64,000 bases of DNA from Strobilurus pachycystidiatus. Lineage: Eukaryota; Basidiomycota; Agaricomycetes; Agaricales; Physalacriaceae. The notes under the pieces were generated by a model that saw nothing but the letters and a program-made list of their open reading frames with translations, was not told the origin of the DNA and made no database searches. The stretch lies in contig JAHLMK010000010.1 in the NCBI GenBank assembly GCA_019915135.1, forward strand, positions 1,364,001 through 1,428,000, read 5' to 3'. The stretch's first letter is position 1. Every line of letters begins with the position of its first letter. The translations under genes and the position numbers were made by a program. Of the stretch, positions 31,857-45,061 are shown piece by piece.

Positions 31857-33546
31857 ACCGCCGATGGATGAACTTGATAACTCAGCCTACCAGAAGACCA
31901 AATTACCACATCACTTACCTTCTGTCGTTAGCGCTGGCTCCACGCCACTATCGCCACCGATATGCAGGCGAGTACGGGCCTTGGCAAGTGGGACAAAACG
32001 GCGCTGGAACTCCTTGTCCTTATAAATACCGGTATGATCGCCTAAGCGCTGTATTTCGTCGTGTCGCCCCTGGCTTGCCAGTTTCCTCATATTATCAATT
32101 TTATCCGAATTGCCGAGTCGCTGGTCATCTCCTTCCCACCGCGGATGCGCGTTATCCATCACTGATGACATGCGGCCTCCGATTGTAAAGCCTTGTGTGC
32201 ACCAGTAGGAGGCCGTATTTGCAATCCTCAAAGGAATTTCACAGCTCCTTTGCTTCCGCGGAGCAAAGAACCCGGCGTTGACGAACTTGAAGGGTAGAAG
32301 GCTGCCGGGTCTCTCAAATGAACCCCGCGCACACCGAATGACTGGATCCAATGGCCGGGAGACATGGGACGGAGTGGGCGTCTACCAGGACTCTCCTTTG
32401 GTCGTACGACCTGTGATTCGTCACTGATCTTCTCACTGATAACAGGCGATGACGCCTGGACTGACAACTCTATAGGTCACGGCGTGTTCGTTCTGGATCC
32501 CTGGCTATAATCCCTCGAGGATCTGAGTGGTGAAGTACCCTGCCTGCCCATAGACGCATGACATTCCAGAACGACTCGCTCTTTTCTTCAGAGCGAAACG
32601 ACAGCTTTGGTAGCGACTTGTAGCTCGCTAGACAGTGCAGTGCCGTCGTTCTCGCTCTAGGGTCGTATGCGCTGCCTAAGTATCAGATGATTTACGCGAC
32701 TGATGCGAGTCATGGAGCAGTGAGCGGGCGACTTGTGCGCGGTGCCTGGAACCCTTGCTCCGACTGTAGGTCGTAGATTTACTCCGTCCGCTGCTAGAAG
32801 GGGAGAAACTCCATGCCCAGAAAAGTGATTGTCGTGAAATAGTCCTGGGCAAATCCTGGCTAGCCACAGGTAGCTTCAATCCGATACGTTGGGTGAGTGG
32901 ATGGGAGATAGTGACTTGCGTTTACTGGTGATTTAACCGTAGCCAGTGAGATCGCTGGGGTTAGGATTCGTTCTAGGCTACATTCGTGCGGTTATCTAGA
33001 CCTCCAAGTCATGCCTTAGGTCTCTGTCATGCTTTGGGCGTCACTGAATGCATTCATGAGATAGATAGAGAGAATGGGTACGCGTATCTTCTGACACGCT
33101 TCTCTTCTGTGCGTGGTTCGAACGATGTTCCCATACCGGTTCCAATATGATTGCAGGTGAGAATGCGATGTCCGGGTCTAAATTAGTCGAAGAAGAAGAC
33201 GGTAGCTTTATTGAATGTCAATGGGAGATAGCACTAGTGGGGCGTATGTCAATTGGGGTGAAGATCGTAACCCCAGACATCATTCCCGAATTAGGCGGAG
33301 AGGGCAAGTCCCTTCGATTAAACTTTTGGCTCGTCTTCGATCCCTGGAGAATTTCGAGTGAGAAATGGAAGAAATGGCAGAGGGAACGGTATGCAGAAGG
33401 AAGAAATCGATCAACTTCAAGGCGTTACTGAATCAGCCGTCGAGTGAAATCTCTGATACCCTTGAGGGGTGATCAGCGCAGGGAATGTTTTGGTTCACAA
33501 AAAATACAAAATGCGGACGGCCTATACTGTTTACACGCTGTCGAAG
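31857..33546. other. Gap with unassigned coding-like pieces
   Basis: Minus-strand pieces at 31911-32351 (GDDQRLGNSDKIDNMRKLAS and nearby) and Ser/Arg-rich pieces up to 32879 look partly coding but have no recognisable domain and no consistent splice model. A 94-codon plus frame at 33147-33431 (WEIALVGRMSIGVKIVTPD) is likewise unassigned. This could be a poorly conserved gene convergent with the ALDH. Confidence 0.3.
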
Positions 33547-34337
33547 TTATGCCCTATACTTCTTTTTGATGGCTACCCAGGCTGGTACGACTTCGCCGTT
33601 ACGACTGACGAATTGATCCATGTCGTGCTCCGGTATGCGATTGAAATCCACCCGATTCCAGTACCGCAACATCATGTATGTGATGTCTCGCGCGTCGTAT
33701 TCTTGACGGCTGCTGCGAAGGTTGTCAGAAAAGCATAAGAGGCAGGAGAAAGCATGTACATAGCCCAGACTTTTAGTTTAGCTCTGATGAACTCTGAGAT
33801 AGTCAGGAATGGAACACCGTGAATTTTCATGATGGTATTGGCGTCCAAACGACGTGGGCCCGTTTCCCCTGCCGGAAGTATCTCGATCTTCAAGGTGTCG
33901 AATCTCACTGTCACGGGGAATTCGCTCCTGCGACGAAGATGCTACTCACTTCTATGGCGGGGATTAACCGACTATAGGTGACGTGCAATCTGAACGGCGG
34001 TGAGCTGTGTCCAAGGAACGAGCATAGATTGCGCGTACCGATTCGTCCACGGCGAATGCACGACACCAAAGTCGGCACTCATACTGACAGCCTCACGTAC
34101 CCGACGGAATGGATGCGCAGACGTTTGGCCACCCTCGACGATGCATGATATTTCCTATAGCAGTTCAGCTCGCGATGTGAGCGGGAAGAGAGAACTGGGG
34201 ACACTCACATCGGCGTGGGGTTTATTGGCGAGCGCAGCGGTCATTGCACTACCATAGAACGCGTGCGGTACTCCGTGGGCACGGAGAAGGATGGAGAGGG
34301 CGTTAGCTGCTTCCAAAAGCCTTCGAGTCTCAGACAT
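33547..34337 (-). CDS. Nucleotidyltransferase-fold-like protein
   Basis: Five exons (34209-34337, 34039-34154, 33950-33989, 33760-33887, 33547-33712) give 192 residues with every junction in frame. It matches a common Agaricomycete family: RLLEAANALSILLRAHGVPH, then AFYGSAMTAALANKPHADEI, HSPWTNRLHVTY, IEILPAGETGPRRL, FLTISEFIRAKLKVW and a C-terminal DARDITYMMLRYWNRVDFNR. The GSxxTAAL-type start recalls nucleotidyltransferase folds (GS motif), but the catalytic acidic pair is not obvious, so enzyme activity is uncertain. It is about 660 bp upstream of MRS2 and divergent from it. Confidence 0.78.
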
Positions 34338-34996
34338 GATAGCAGTGGCGAGGGGGATTAGTTATGTCAGGCGCAGGACATCATATGGCGGGGGCATGGA
34401 GTGGAGTGAAGAGAGAGACTTGTTTATATGTAATGGGCCGGAGAAGAACGAACAGATGTGATCGGTCTACCACATTGATTGCCAAACTCGGAGGGAATGA
34501 GCCTGCTGACCTCGCTGTAACAACGTTGTCGAGCACCCTCACTAAAATATTCTGGTCCCCGATAAGACATCTCGACGCCTCTGTTAACCTTTTATTCAGG
34601 GAATCCGTGCGGCCAGACGAGGTCATCTGCTCCAGTTCGGATATGTTTTCTCGGACCCAAGTCCGACGGGTCGACTGGAGATTGGAATGATACTTACGAT
34701 GAAGCGAGTGGCCTGCTTCGAGAGAAGATGTGTGACTGTGTGTCAATTGCCGCTTCAAGTAGGGTTAGACTACAGCCTCCCAACAGCGTTCTTTACAATG
34801 CGGAATGCGGGGGTGGGGAAGAGAGCGGAGCCTATGTCCGCCAGGGACAAACCGGGTGGGCGAACTCAGGGCGAACTTTGTCAGCTTTACGTCGTGTCTG
34901 CCACGTGAGGCCCTTTGACATCTACCTCGACCACTTTCGGACTGCACAGTGCAAAAGCTGCTGTCGACGACGCTCTGGCGACGCGCACCTCTGCGC
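34338..34996. promoter_or_regulatory. Intergenic between divergent genes
   Basis: This separates the nucleotidyltransferase-like gene and MRS2. A 125-codon minus frame occurs but has no domain or splice context. The region presumably carries both promoters. Confidence 0.4.
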
Positions 34997-36928
34997 ATGA
35001 ATAACGCACCATTGCGCCAGATAGCTCACCATGTAAACGGCCCTGCGCGTTGGCCTGCTCTCCCTGGCTCGTATCGCTGCTTTGCTTCACATCCGGCGCT
35101 TTGCCCCGGCAAGAATGTCTTTTGGCCCCCGTCGTCCCGTGCCGCCATCGATTTCCAACGCGGGGTCTCAAATGGCAAGGCGTATCGGTATTTTCGCTGG
35201 CGCCCAAGGTCCGATCTTCTGGACGGCTCAGAACCGCTGACAGAGGCGGAGGAGCAGGTCGCAAAGTCGGCTATATTAGATAAAGTTATGAAGGGCCGTC
35301 AGCCCACTGATCTCATGCTGCGTTGTGCGTCCCCCTTTATCCAGATGCAATGCCCTAAATTCATTGTCCGAAGGCACCGTCTTGGATGCGCTAGGTATCT
35401 TCCTCACGCGCGTCCTATGAAAATGTCGTGTCTCACATGTGACCCTCCTCCAGGCAACGTGAAAACGATATCTGGGCAATTCAAGAAAGCAGATCTCAGC
35501 GCGGAACATCGTCTCAACGTATGTCTTGTTCCAAAGACCAATTTCGTTGTCTAACAGGCTCTCTTTGCTCCCCAGCCGCGTGACCTTCGCAAAATAGATT
35601 CCAGAGTTCCCAATCTCGTGCCTACCATCCTCGTTCGCAAAGAAGCCATACTGGCACGTTCATACCTTTGTCAGTTAGTTTACTTGACGCTTACCTTGAC
35701 GCTACAGGTAAACATTCTTCACGTTCGTGCCCTCGTCAAGGCGGATGCTGTCATTCTCTTTGATACCTACGGATCTGCCGATTCCAGATTGCATTCCGTT
35801 TTTCTGTATCACCTCGAGGTGACTATCCGCTCCTTCTTGCTATGAAACACGCACATAACGTCCTCCAGCATAATCTCAAAAGCAAAACGACTGGCCTGCC
35901 CTACGAATTTAGGCACGTTCATTTTTGTTCCTCCGATCGTCTTCTTACTCTTCGCTCAGAGCCCTCGAGTCCATTTTGCTTTCCGTTCTAAGCGCGCTGG
36001 AGGCCGAGATGGTCTTCATACGAAATCTTGTCGGCAGTCTTCTCGCAGAATTGGAGGACGATATCGATCACGATCGTCTAAAACGTCTGCTCCACTCCTC
36101 GCGTCGGCTTGCCAGCTTTCAGAGTCGTGCTAAGCTTGTACATAAGGTTTCTTCTCTTCATCTCCGCCCACTGATGCTCTTTCCAGGTGGAGCAAGCACT
36201 AGAGGAAGTTTTGGAGCAGGGTACGTGATCCTCCTTGTAGAGCCCAACTTCATGACCGACTGGCCATAGATGATGATCTGAATGCGATGTACCTCACCGA
36301 CAAGAAAAATGATGTGGCTCGTGAATTGCACGACCACGAAGAGCTGGAATTTCTACTCGAGTCTTTCTCCAAGCAGGTAGAGGAAATCGTCAGCGAAGTA
36401 GGCAATATCGATGTGCGTCTTCTGTTTCTATAAGACCCCGAAACCTTGGGACTCACTATCCCCAAGAGCAATGTCGAATCTACCCAAGAGATTGTAGAGC
36501 TAATCCTGGACGCCAACCGCAACGCGCTACTCGCTCTTGACTTACAGGTATGGTTTAGTATCATCTCCACTCATCGATATGCTAACTAATATTCACACAG
36601 GTGTCAATAGCGACGTTCGGAATTGGGACTGGGGCGTTCATAGCCGGTCTCCTGGGCATGAACGTAAGTATCATTTCGCTTCTTGGCATTTCAACAGCGG
36701 CGCTGAACCCTTCGCATACAGTTGACGAACCACTTCGAGGAACATTCATACGCGTTTTTCGCCATGAGTGGTTTCTCGACCCTCACGGTTTTCCTCATGT
36801 TTCTCTTCGGATTCCGCAAGCTGGCGAAGATGCGTAGGGTTGGGCTGGCGTCTCGACGCCGAGAACAGATGCAAAAACCGTGGCTTCCTCTGCCGCTTCG
36901 CAAAAGGAATTCTGATGGGTGGTCGTGA
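34997..36928 (+). CDS. MRS2: Mitochondrial magnesium channel MRS2
   Basis: CorA-superfamily Mg2+ channel of the inner mitochondrial membrane. Eleven exons give 443 residues. The Arg-rich, acid-poor N-terminus looks like a mitochondrial presequence. Conserved parts are FKKADLSAEHRLN with PRDLRKIDSRVPN, VPTILVRKEAILVNILHVRA, the helical bundle ESILLSVLSALEAE...LLAELEDD, and GAFIAGLLGMN, whose GMN is the selectivity signature at the end of TM1. TM2 is FFAMSGFSTLTVFLMFLF; the basic tail is typical. Introns 35654-35707 and 35913-35959 are GC-AG and both start GCACGTTCAT; the others are GT-AG. The ATG at 34997 was preferred over an upstream in-frame GTG. Confidence 0.93.
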
Positions 36929-38855
36929 CCACAGACGAGGGTACTGATTTAATTTACTATACATCTACTCAATCGCACATAGACATCTCGCAGCATCTAA
37001 TTTATATCGTCTTCTCATTGATGGGATGGTGAGATTGTCCAAATAAGGCTGGAAACGAGGCTCTGGAGACTTTTACATCGATACACTGATCAGATAGGCC
37101 TTGCACTCTCCGGATGGGTTTTGAGACTTGGTCACCTCTGCGCGGTGTTGCATAGCTTCGATCACTGTGGCGCCGATGGCCTAGGTACGTCCGCTCCCAG
37201 TTGCTCGTGGCCCAAGGAGCCCGTACAGGGAGCTTTGCTTCAAATGAATCCGATCGCATGAGTCTTCTCGACGGCGTATGGCACACAAATTTAATGACTC
37301 CGCCGCCGATGAATGCATGGGTAACATTGAATTTGAAGAAGCTGAATTGCGGGCTCGATGTCTGACTTGACCCGAACCTGTTCCGTGTGGTGGTCCGGGA
37401 ATGATCAGAGCGGAGACGAGGGTCCGCTGGTGTATTTCGTGTCATAGAACAGAGGGCCAAGGACGCCACATGACCTCTGCGGTCCTCTGGGCAGGGATAC
37501 CCGGTAAGGCGGTGGTACGAGCCGACTTGGGATGAAGTCACTTCGCCCGGTCCCATCAAGGGTCTTTGATTGGGGCGGAATAAGGCCAAGTGTCTTATCT
37601 CGGGGAAATCGTGCGTGGGATTTCATGAACCCAGGCTGGGCTCTCTTAGACTATAACATGAAAATGAATCGTTTCGCGACCGTCCGCGGCCCAGGAAGAC
37701 AGGTTGACTGCAAAGGATATGGAGAATGCTCGACAGCGAAGTTGTGGCAGCGGTGAGCCTCAACTAAATAAACAGTGCGTTAAATAGTGAGCTCAGGACC
37801 TAGGGTCCTCTTGCAAAATTCGCGCTGCCAGTGTGTGGCGTAACAGGCTTCCCGTCGTCCAAGCGTAAAATCACTGAACAAACTTCGGACGTACATTCCT
37901 GCCGCTATAGCACATTGGCTCTTCGTAATGACTCGTAATCACTCTGATGCTAGATATTCTTTGTTGCATTTGGGCGAGCGATATAGGGGCTTTTGACGTA
38001 ATGATCGGCGTAAAACCTTCCACTCTTCGCTGTCGCGTCGACAGTCACGGTTTTTTTTGGCTTCTCATCTGCTACAATGCAACTGACGAGGCGATTCTTT
38101 GTGGGGAAATGCCCTGGATTTGCGTCGATTCGTGTCCAAGTTTATGAAGTGGCAGGCTGAGAACATAAACAATAAGTAATGCTGGGATGTAAGCGGAAGT
38201 ATATGACTACATACACGGCGGAAAGATGTCAGAGAAGCCTGTGTGGAAGGTATATGTGGTTGGTTTGTAATGCCGCCAACGCCGGGGTTTTGACGGGCTT
38301 CAATTTGGCTTGTCGACTGTCTATCGTCAATCATCCCACTGCCGATATCCTCCCTTTCGTTCTTGCTTATCATCTGGCAGCTATTTCCGATTGTCTGTAC
38401 GAATACGTACGTATAGTGACCTTCCTCCTCTGCTGCAAACGACCTTGGGGGCTGATGACCTCCACAAGAAAGGACCTGGACGAAACGGCAAATCCCATCT
38501 TGATTTTTGATACAGATGAGATAAGATAAGATCATGCTTCTTCCTTACCTTCCTAATTCCTTTCCAACGCCATCTTCGCCGAGAATCTCGAGGATTGCGT
38601 GCATGGCTGGCCAGATTCACGGGCTTACAACCCCTCTGCTCTCAAGGAAGGAGCGATGAGGCGGTACATCGGTCGTGTTAGTAGCTGTTACCGTCCAAAT
38701 TCTGAGTTTACTCCCAGCTGCTGTCACCGTGAGTTGGCGCTTCCACAGCGCTTATAGTGATAGACATCGGTACCGACCTGGGTTCTATCGAGATTCGCCG
38801 CGGAGCTCAAACACCCTCTGCGTCGACTCCCACGTAATCCTTTCACATCCCGACC
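36929..38855. other. Long gap, no gene recognised
   Basis: About 1.9 kb lie between MRS2 and the ABC transporter. Several overlapping open frames of 60-195 codons exist on both strands (the longest at 37002-37589, minus), but none shows a domain, hydrophobic pattern or convincing splice structure. A run of T at 38051-38059 is present. It may hold regulatory sequence or decayed DNA. Confidence 0.4.
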
Positions 38856-41441
38856 ATGACAGACAAACCCACCCAACCAAAGGAAACGCTACAAACCTAC
38901 GATCTCGGGGTCTACAGGCTGATTCTATTGACTTCGACAAAAACGTGGAACCTTCTCCACGACCTGGAAAAAATCATCAAGACCCTACCGCTCTTTCGAC
39001 GCTTCTCCGCTGAGATTTTTGCCCTCGATCCAAAGCTCTTTGTATTGTACATCCTCTCGCAGCTTTGGTCGGCTGTGGAGTCGACGATTCTTCTGTATTT
39101 CTCAAGTCATTTGTTGAAGATTGTGCGTGACGAGCCCGGCCCTAATCTGTGACCCGTCCGTCTCACTACTCTTCTTCTCGCTGGCAGATTGAGGTCGGGC
39201 TTGCCGAAGGACGCCCAGATAAAACCGCCATACTCACGGCTGTTCTGGCAAGGTTGTCATGTGTAGTACTCACGTCTGTCATAGACTGGCAATGGTACGT
39301 GCGTAATCTTCGCCGTATGCATCTGGGCTCAGAACTATGAACATAGTGAGAGCTATCATCAGCACTTGTCCGACAAGATTATCATGCATTTCGAAAGCTA
39401 CCTTATGGAAGGTGCGCCCACTTTCACACACTTTGCTAGTGATACTCATAACCGACGCAATTTGCTTCTTCCCTCAGCAAATTTGTCCATTGATGTCCCA
39501 ACTACGCAAGGTCTGTCTTTTCGTTACTTATCGTGGCGATTTCTCTTGACGATGGGCTCCGTAAAGACCCTAAGAGCTTCTCCCGCCCCGGGGCGGGAGA
39601 TGCTGTGCATGTGTTCGATGGCATCACAGATTTTTGTACCCAGAGCATAATGGTTTTCAGTCAGCTGTTCCTGATTGTCCAAGCATCCCGCGCGACAGGT
39701 TCGCCGTTTTTGGCATGTTTATGTCTCGTAAGACCAGTCCTCGCGATATACGGTGGCGGGAACATAAATACCTTTGATCGACGTATGTGTGCCAGTCTGA
39801 ATGATGATCACTACCTGATAAAACATCACAGCCTTCATTTATTACATTCGAAACGAGCACAAAAAGCGCATGCTTGCTTTTGGGCAGATGGGCGGGCTAT
39901 CGTACCGGTCAGAAATTATTGGTGGCAATTTGATCAAATATATCGTCTCCGGTTTGTGACAGCATTTTAGCTTCTTTTTCGCTCACACAAATTGTACATA
40001 GAGTATAAGCAGGCCGCGAAGCGTCTGGGAAGTGTCTCTGACGAGTATCCACTCAGTCAGTATGGCCAGAAAGTGGCACCGGTCGTAAACATGCGATACA
40101 TGTCTGGAGTTCTCGGTGATTTGCCCATTGTCTGTCATAACGTCTCTTGTGAAGATGTCGCTGATTGTTTTCACCAGATATACTGTGCCTTTCTCGCGGT
40201 CCTCAGTCCGCTGCAGTTCTCAATCTCGCAAGTAGCACTTGTGCTACAGTCGTCGGCAACGCTAGAGTCTCGCGTCACCTGGGTGTTCTCTTCTTCCCAA
40301 CGTCTCTTCCAGCAGTGTGAAAGACTGCAATCTCTCTATGATGCCACAAAAATTGAGAATATTGTCGTTGACGGGGAGGTTCAGTATCCAAGGTCTTGTG
40401 AGCAGACAAAGGGAATGTCATTTGAGTTGCGGTATGTTCTTCAATGCCGGTCAGGAGACGCATGTAGCTGAACTATATGCCTATCAGGCACCTCTCGTTC
40501 GAATACTCAGGTAGCCAAAACACCACCCCTAGCTTGGACAACATCAACCTGAAAATCAACTCAGGGCAACTGGTGGTCATCGTAGGTGCCAACGGTAGCG
40601 GAAAGTCGACACTCGTCAAGATCTTATCACGTGTATACGATCCTACCAGCGGACCAGACTCAATCCTTGTCGATGGGCTGCCCATATCCCATTATCGTAT
40701 GCACGACCTCCGAACAGCAACGGCCACTTTGACTCAAGACCATCACCTCTTCCCTCTATCGCTCGCCGAGAACATCGGATTGGGGGATGTAGATCACGTC
40801 CGCGATGTGGCAATGATCAACCGCGCCGCTGATCTGGGGGGCGCGTCTCACTGCCTCGAGAAACTCGAGAAGAAGCTTGACACAGTATTGAACCCCCAGA
40901 GCCGCATCATGGCACATAATGTACCGGCAAGTAAAGAACATCCAATGAGGGTTGAGCTAGACAGACTCCAACCGAAGATAGAGCTCTCAGAGGGTGAAAG
41001 GCAGCGCGTTGTGGCGTAAGTGACCTGCTGCTTAGCCTGGAACTTTCGACAAGACACTGAACCGCTCACCAGCTCGAGGACATTCATGCGGTTTGGGACC
41101 GGAAACATCAAGTACGTCGCAGTAGATGAGCCCAGCTCCGCACTTGACGCCGAAGGTGAAATCCTGCTTTTCAACAATCTCATCGACGCTCGCAAGGGCA
41201 AAACAATGATCTTCGTGACACATCGCTTCGGACATTTGACAAGACACGCGGACCTCATTGTGTGAGTGTCATATCCTTGTGCGCTGCGATAATAGATACT
41301 TAGTGCAATCGGTCACATAGATGTATGAAAGACGGAAAGATCGTAGAGTCAGGATCCCACAAGGATCTCATGAAGGTCGAAGGCGAGTATGCGAAGCTGT
41401 ACAATATCCAAGCCAGCGCATTCTCTGCGGAATCGGCCTGA
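38856..41441 (+). CDS. ABC transporter, half-size exporter type
   Basis: A multi-exon gene from the ATG at 38856 to the TGA at 41439-41441. The N-terminal half is an ABC transmembrane domain with few strongly hydrophobic helices: FALDPKLFVLYILSQLWSAV, IEVGLAEGRPDKTAILTAVL, ITDFCTQSIMVFSQLFLIVQ. The nucleotide-binding domain is complete: Walker A GANGSGKST, Q-loop TLTQD, signature LSEGERQRV (a variant of LSGGQ), Walker B KYVAVDEPSSALD and switch His in VTHR. The last exon CMKDGKIVESGSHKDLM has the usual C-terminus. This belongs to an Agaricomycete group of divergent ABC exporters with unknown substrates. Most introns are short GT-AG; I did not fix all borders in the membrane part. Confidence 0.85.
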
Positions 41442-42204
41442 ATGTTGAAGAAATGGTTCCGGCTTTGTACTACTCGTAAAATAGCTATAATTTCTTGGAC
41501 AGGAATGCAAGTGATCGCATACTCGGAGTTCCGACACGTACACTATTGCAGTTGTCTCTAGTATCTCATCATCTTGTGTTCGTAAGTACAAGCGAGTCCT
41601 CCGCCACCTCCGCGTTCCGGCCCGGATACCCCCAGCAATGCCCGTCCTGACCAGAACCCAGCCAGAACCCTAACCATAGCCCACATGAATTTCTGCCTCT
41701 TCCCACTACATGACTTCACAAGCACACTTCGACGGGTGAGTAGACGCGACTTTTCCTCCCTCCCATTGAAGCCGCCTCGCACATCTGTTGATATCAATCG
41801 CAGGCCAACATTCGTCCAAAAAATCTTACGTAGCCCTTCGGTTCAGTATGAGATGCCACCGCGGTCAAACGTCCGTCTCCTAAATCACTGCGCAATGGCG
41901 GCCCTCGCGTCTCGCCTGTTCCACGCTCGGTGGCCTTCTGCAATTCCACAAGAAATGGACTAGACGAGTCTCAATAGCCAAAGAGTGTCTCGGAGCTGGC
42001 GGAAGATGCCCTGACGTCCAGATACGAACATTGTCTCAGTCTTCAGACAAACAAGACAGGCACAGACATATCCAGAGCTTCAAGATATCACCGCTGTGGG
42101 GGACACGCTCCTGTCCTCCTTGTTTTATATTACTACGATACAAAGTAAGAACCCGCTTTCTAGCATCGATAACATCTACTAATCCGGGAATAGCAACACG
42201 CCAG
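41442..42204. other. Intergenic, possible small protein
   Basis: A 92-codon plus frame at 41685-41963 (MNFCLFPLHDF, then a basic stretch) might be a small gene, but its length and composition are not decisive. Otherwise this is the promoter region of the next F-box gene. Confidence 0.3.
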
Positions 42205-43168
42205 ATGGACTCTATCACTTCGGCGAATCCAAGTGGCCTTGCGACGCGAATCGAGCCAATCATCCTACCCTTCCTACAGTTCCCCACCGAGATCATCCAT
42301 GCGATATTCGCCTACTGCAAGGATGGTCCCCTTACCCTTACCATCTCCGACGCCCCCCGCACGCAGCCGACTTTCAATATTTTGACACTCGGATTGGTCT
42401 GCAAGGAGCTGAGGCAGATGCTCATCGAATCTCAGAGCCTTTGGCGGAACGTCGTCGTCAAGCTCGGTGCTGGTCTTCACGCGGAGCATGTCAAGGACCT
42501 TGAGCGTCTGCTCGGTCGCTCTGGCAGTGCTTCAATCAATCTCGTGCTCGAATCACGCCTTAACGGCCCCTATCCACCTGTGATAGAGCAGGTCATTGAA
42601 CTCCTGCTGGCGTGTTCGCATCGCTGGGGGAGCCTGACGAACCCCAAGGCACTGCGGCTGGTAGAGAGAGGCGCCATCTCTCAGCTGGCCGGGAGGCTTG
42701 ATGCACTGGAGGCGCTACATTTCACGGACCGGCTGGTTTCCGCAGAAGAGCTACCTTATGATTTCCTCGAGCTTGCGCCGCGTCTCGTCGAGGTTTCGTT
42801 CGATCTCATGCCCATACCCTCTCTGAATATTCCTTGGGAACAAATACGTCGGGCCCGGTGGGCTTATATGTTTTACCATCAGGTGGACTGCAAGTCTCTG
42901 ACGGATGCGCTGGCTTTGTTGCATGTGTTGGATGAGAGACAGGGTACGCTGAGACAACTTGGCGTTCATGTGAAGCTGGGTGATGGCTCTTCGCGGAACA
43001 CTATCTCTTTGTCTGCGATGTTTCCGCATGTCGAAGCACTTGACAAATTGATTGCTTACGATGCGGTGTTCATCGAGATAAGGGTTGATGGTGAGTGACG
43101 TTTTCTTCTCGTGTCGTATTCGTGGCTCACGATGATTGCACATAACAGATAAGAACGTTCTCTGTTGA
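42205..43168 (+). CDS. F-box-like protein, soluble type
   Basis: Exon 42205-43090 and a 20-nt exon 43149-43168, joined over a phase-1 intron (GTGAGT...AACAG), give 301 residues. The ATG at 42205 was chosen because earlier in-frame codons are not ATG. The F-box reads FLQFPTEIIHAIFAYCKDGP, then LGLVCKELRQMLIESQSLWR. The rest is moderately leucine-rich (RLVEVSFDLMPIPSLNIPWE) without a membrane helix. It is shorter than the usual Agaricomycete F-box proteins and may have lost some repeats. It is not a member of the membrane-anchored family, though it lies next to two of them, tail to tail with member H. Confidence 0.78.
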
Positions 43169-43339
43169 TCGCGGGTTGGATGTATTGAACATATTCTCGT
43201 ACACTTTCTCCTACTCGTAGTTCTTATGTATCATCACTGTATCTACTGAACATTAATCATGTATATGCTCTGCTTGACTTCATAGTCACGAATTGAGACC
43301 AGTATATATCATACCAGTACTCAGTATATCTGATATGCA

Positions 43340-44880
43340 TCAATGGGAAAACAGTCTACGTGCTATTTCTGGCAGGTGTTTGCCACGCGTATGTCGACTA
43401 TAGCGCGCGGAAGATTTTGATGTTCTTTCATCAAGCGACAATCCCTTGTCTACGCTCAGCACCTTGTCGAAGACAGCCAGTCCTGGAAGCGGAGAGTCTT
43501 CGGAGTACATCGATAATGTAACTCGAGCTAAATTCAAACAGGAGCGTAATGTTTCGACGCCACATTGAATACATGATTTCGTCGTGCCGTGATCTGTCTG
43601 AAGAATGAGATGGATAGATGTCAGTGCTTGTAGAGACGACAAATTCAGGGATGTCGAATCTGTTGAACATTCAGCAATAACAATGGAATTCACGAACATG
43701 GTTACTCACCAGCACCCGGAAGGAGGATCGTCAAATGGCGCAACGTCTCCCAGTTTGAACGCACGAGCATCTGCGCTCCATATCTATACTCGTCTGTCCA
43801 TACTGCACGCGAGAGGAGATGAAGACCCTCCAAAGATTTACACCGTCCTTGCAAGTAGGACAGAACAACTGTGTTCAGAGTCGTACCGCTCAAAGTGAGC
43901 ATACGTAGTCCAATCGATGGCGCGTTCGGAACGAGCGGAGTATCCTCTGAGACCGCGGGAAGCGCGACATCGTATGAGAGCTCCAGCTTGAGAGACTGCG
44001 TGGAGGTGTGATGGAGGGAGTGAAAAAACCTCCCAGTCTCCTGTGAGACCTCTTCGCTGGCGTAAGCAGCGTCCTTGAACAGTCGGAACACGAGCTCATC
44101 AACCAGCAGCCCATTCAGACGCCGTCCCAGCTGCGGTACATCAACGAGTAAGAGTCGCTTCAATCGCCAGTCCATCTTGGATTGGTACAATCGCAGAAGA
44201 CGAATGGCCCGCGCGTAATCGCGTGTTGGGGTCATCCCCCAGTGGCGCGCAAATACGACGCAACGCGTGTAAGTCATTGTTTGGAAAGGGGAGCGCAACA
44301 GACGCGCGAGCCTAAACGTGTGTTCCCGGGAGCGTACTTCGACGCAGAGGTAGCGGCGGCTTGGGACGACCCATGAATTGGAGATGAGGCTGCAAGTCAA
44401 GAGACTTGTAAGGTTGCCGGTGTCACTGACGTGAGATACAATGACGTCGATGAGCTCCCTCGGCAATGCGACCTCCGCAACGTGTGACCGTGTTGAGGAA
44501 CTATTGGACTGCCTCCACCAGGAGTGATACCGAAACGTCCGCACTACACGGAGAGCGAACAACGTATCGAGAAGCATCCCCCAACGTGTCTCCGTGATCT
44601 GGAATCCCAGCACCAGTGGTACCGTCAGCCCTCTTACGAAGAGGTGGAGTCCCTGCGCCAGTGGGTCCTTCAGGCTCTTCATGAGGAGGTAGAATTGATG
44701 GAGCAGTACGAATGGTAGCACTGCCAGGAGCGGAATGATGGTACACCCGAGGAAGATGATGAGTCTGATAACCAGCGGGGACAGTATCAGGACGAGGATG
44801 AGGAAGATGTATAGCCAGATTATCTGGAGGATGCAGAGGATCAGATTGGCGGGACATTGTGTGAGGTCGAAGGGGGACAT
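43340..44880 (-). CDS. Membrane-anchored F-box-like protein (family member H)
   Basis: Exons 43710-44880 and 43340-43659 flank a 50-nt phase-1 intron (GTGAGT...CAACAG); the product is 496 residues. The ATG at 44878-44880 starts MSPFDLTQCPANLILC. Its long hydrophobic N-terminus could form two or three helices (LQIIWLYIFLILVLILSPLV, IIFLGCTIIPLLAVLPFVLL). The CDAW motif is absent. The F-box is LPRELIDVIVSHVSDTGNL, then TCSLISNSWVVPSRRYL. The hallmark LARLLRSPFQTMTYTRCVV follows, and the tail exon starts DSTSLNLSSLQALTSIHL. It is in tandem with member I. Confidence 0.84.
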
Positions 44881-45061
44881 GTCGACTCGGAGGAAGATGA
44901 TCGATGTCGGGGGCAGAGCCAGTGGACCGTGCAACCTGTCCAGTAGGATGGGCGCTTGACAGGCAACGTTTGTATTGAATAGGAAGCCTCGCTTTACTTC
45001 CCTCAATTCGCCGGGTTTCACACATTAAATCAGCACGCAATACAGTACTACATATGCGCAT

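Noticed and set aside
44501..45061. 186-codon minus frame overlapping member H
   Set aside because: It is another frame of the hydrophobic N-terminus of member H, Pro/His-rich and without domain.
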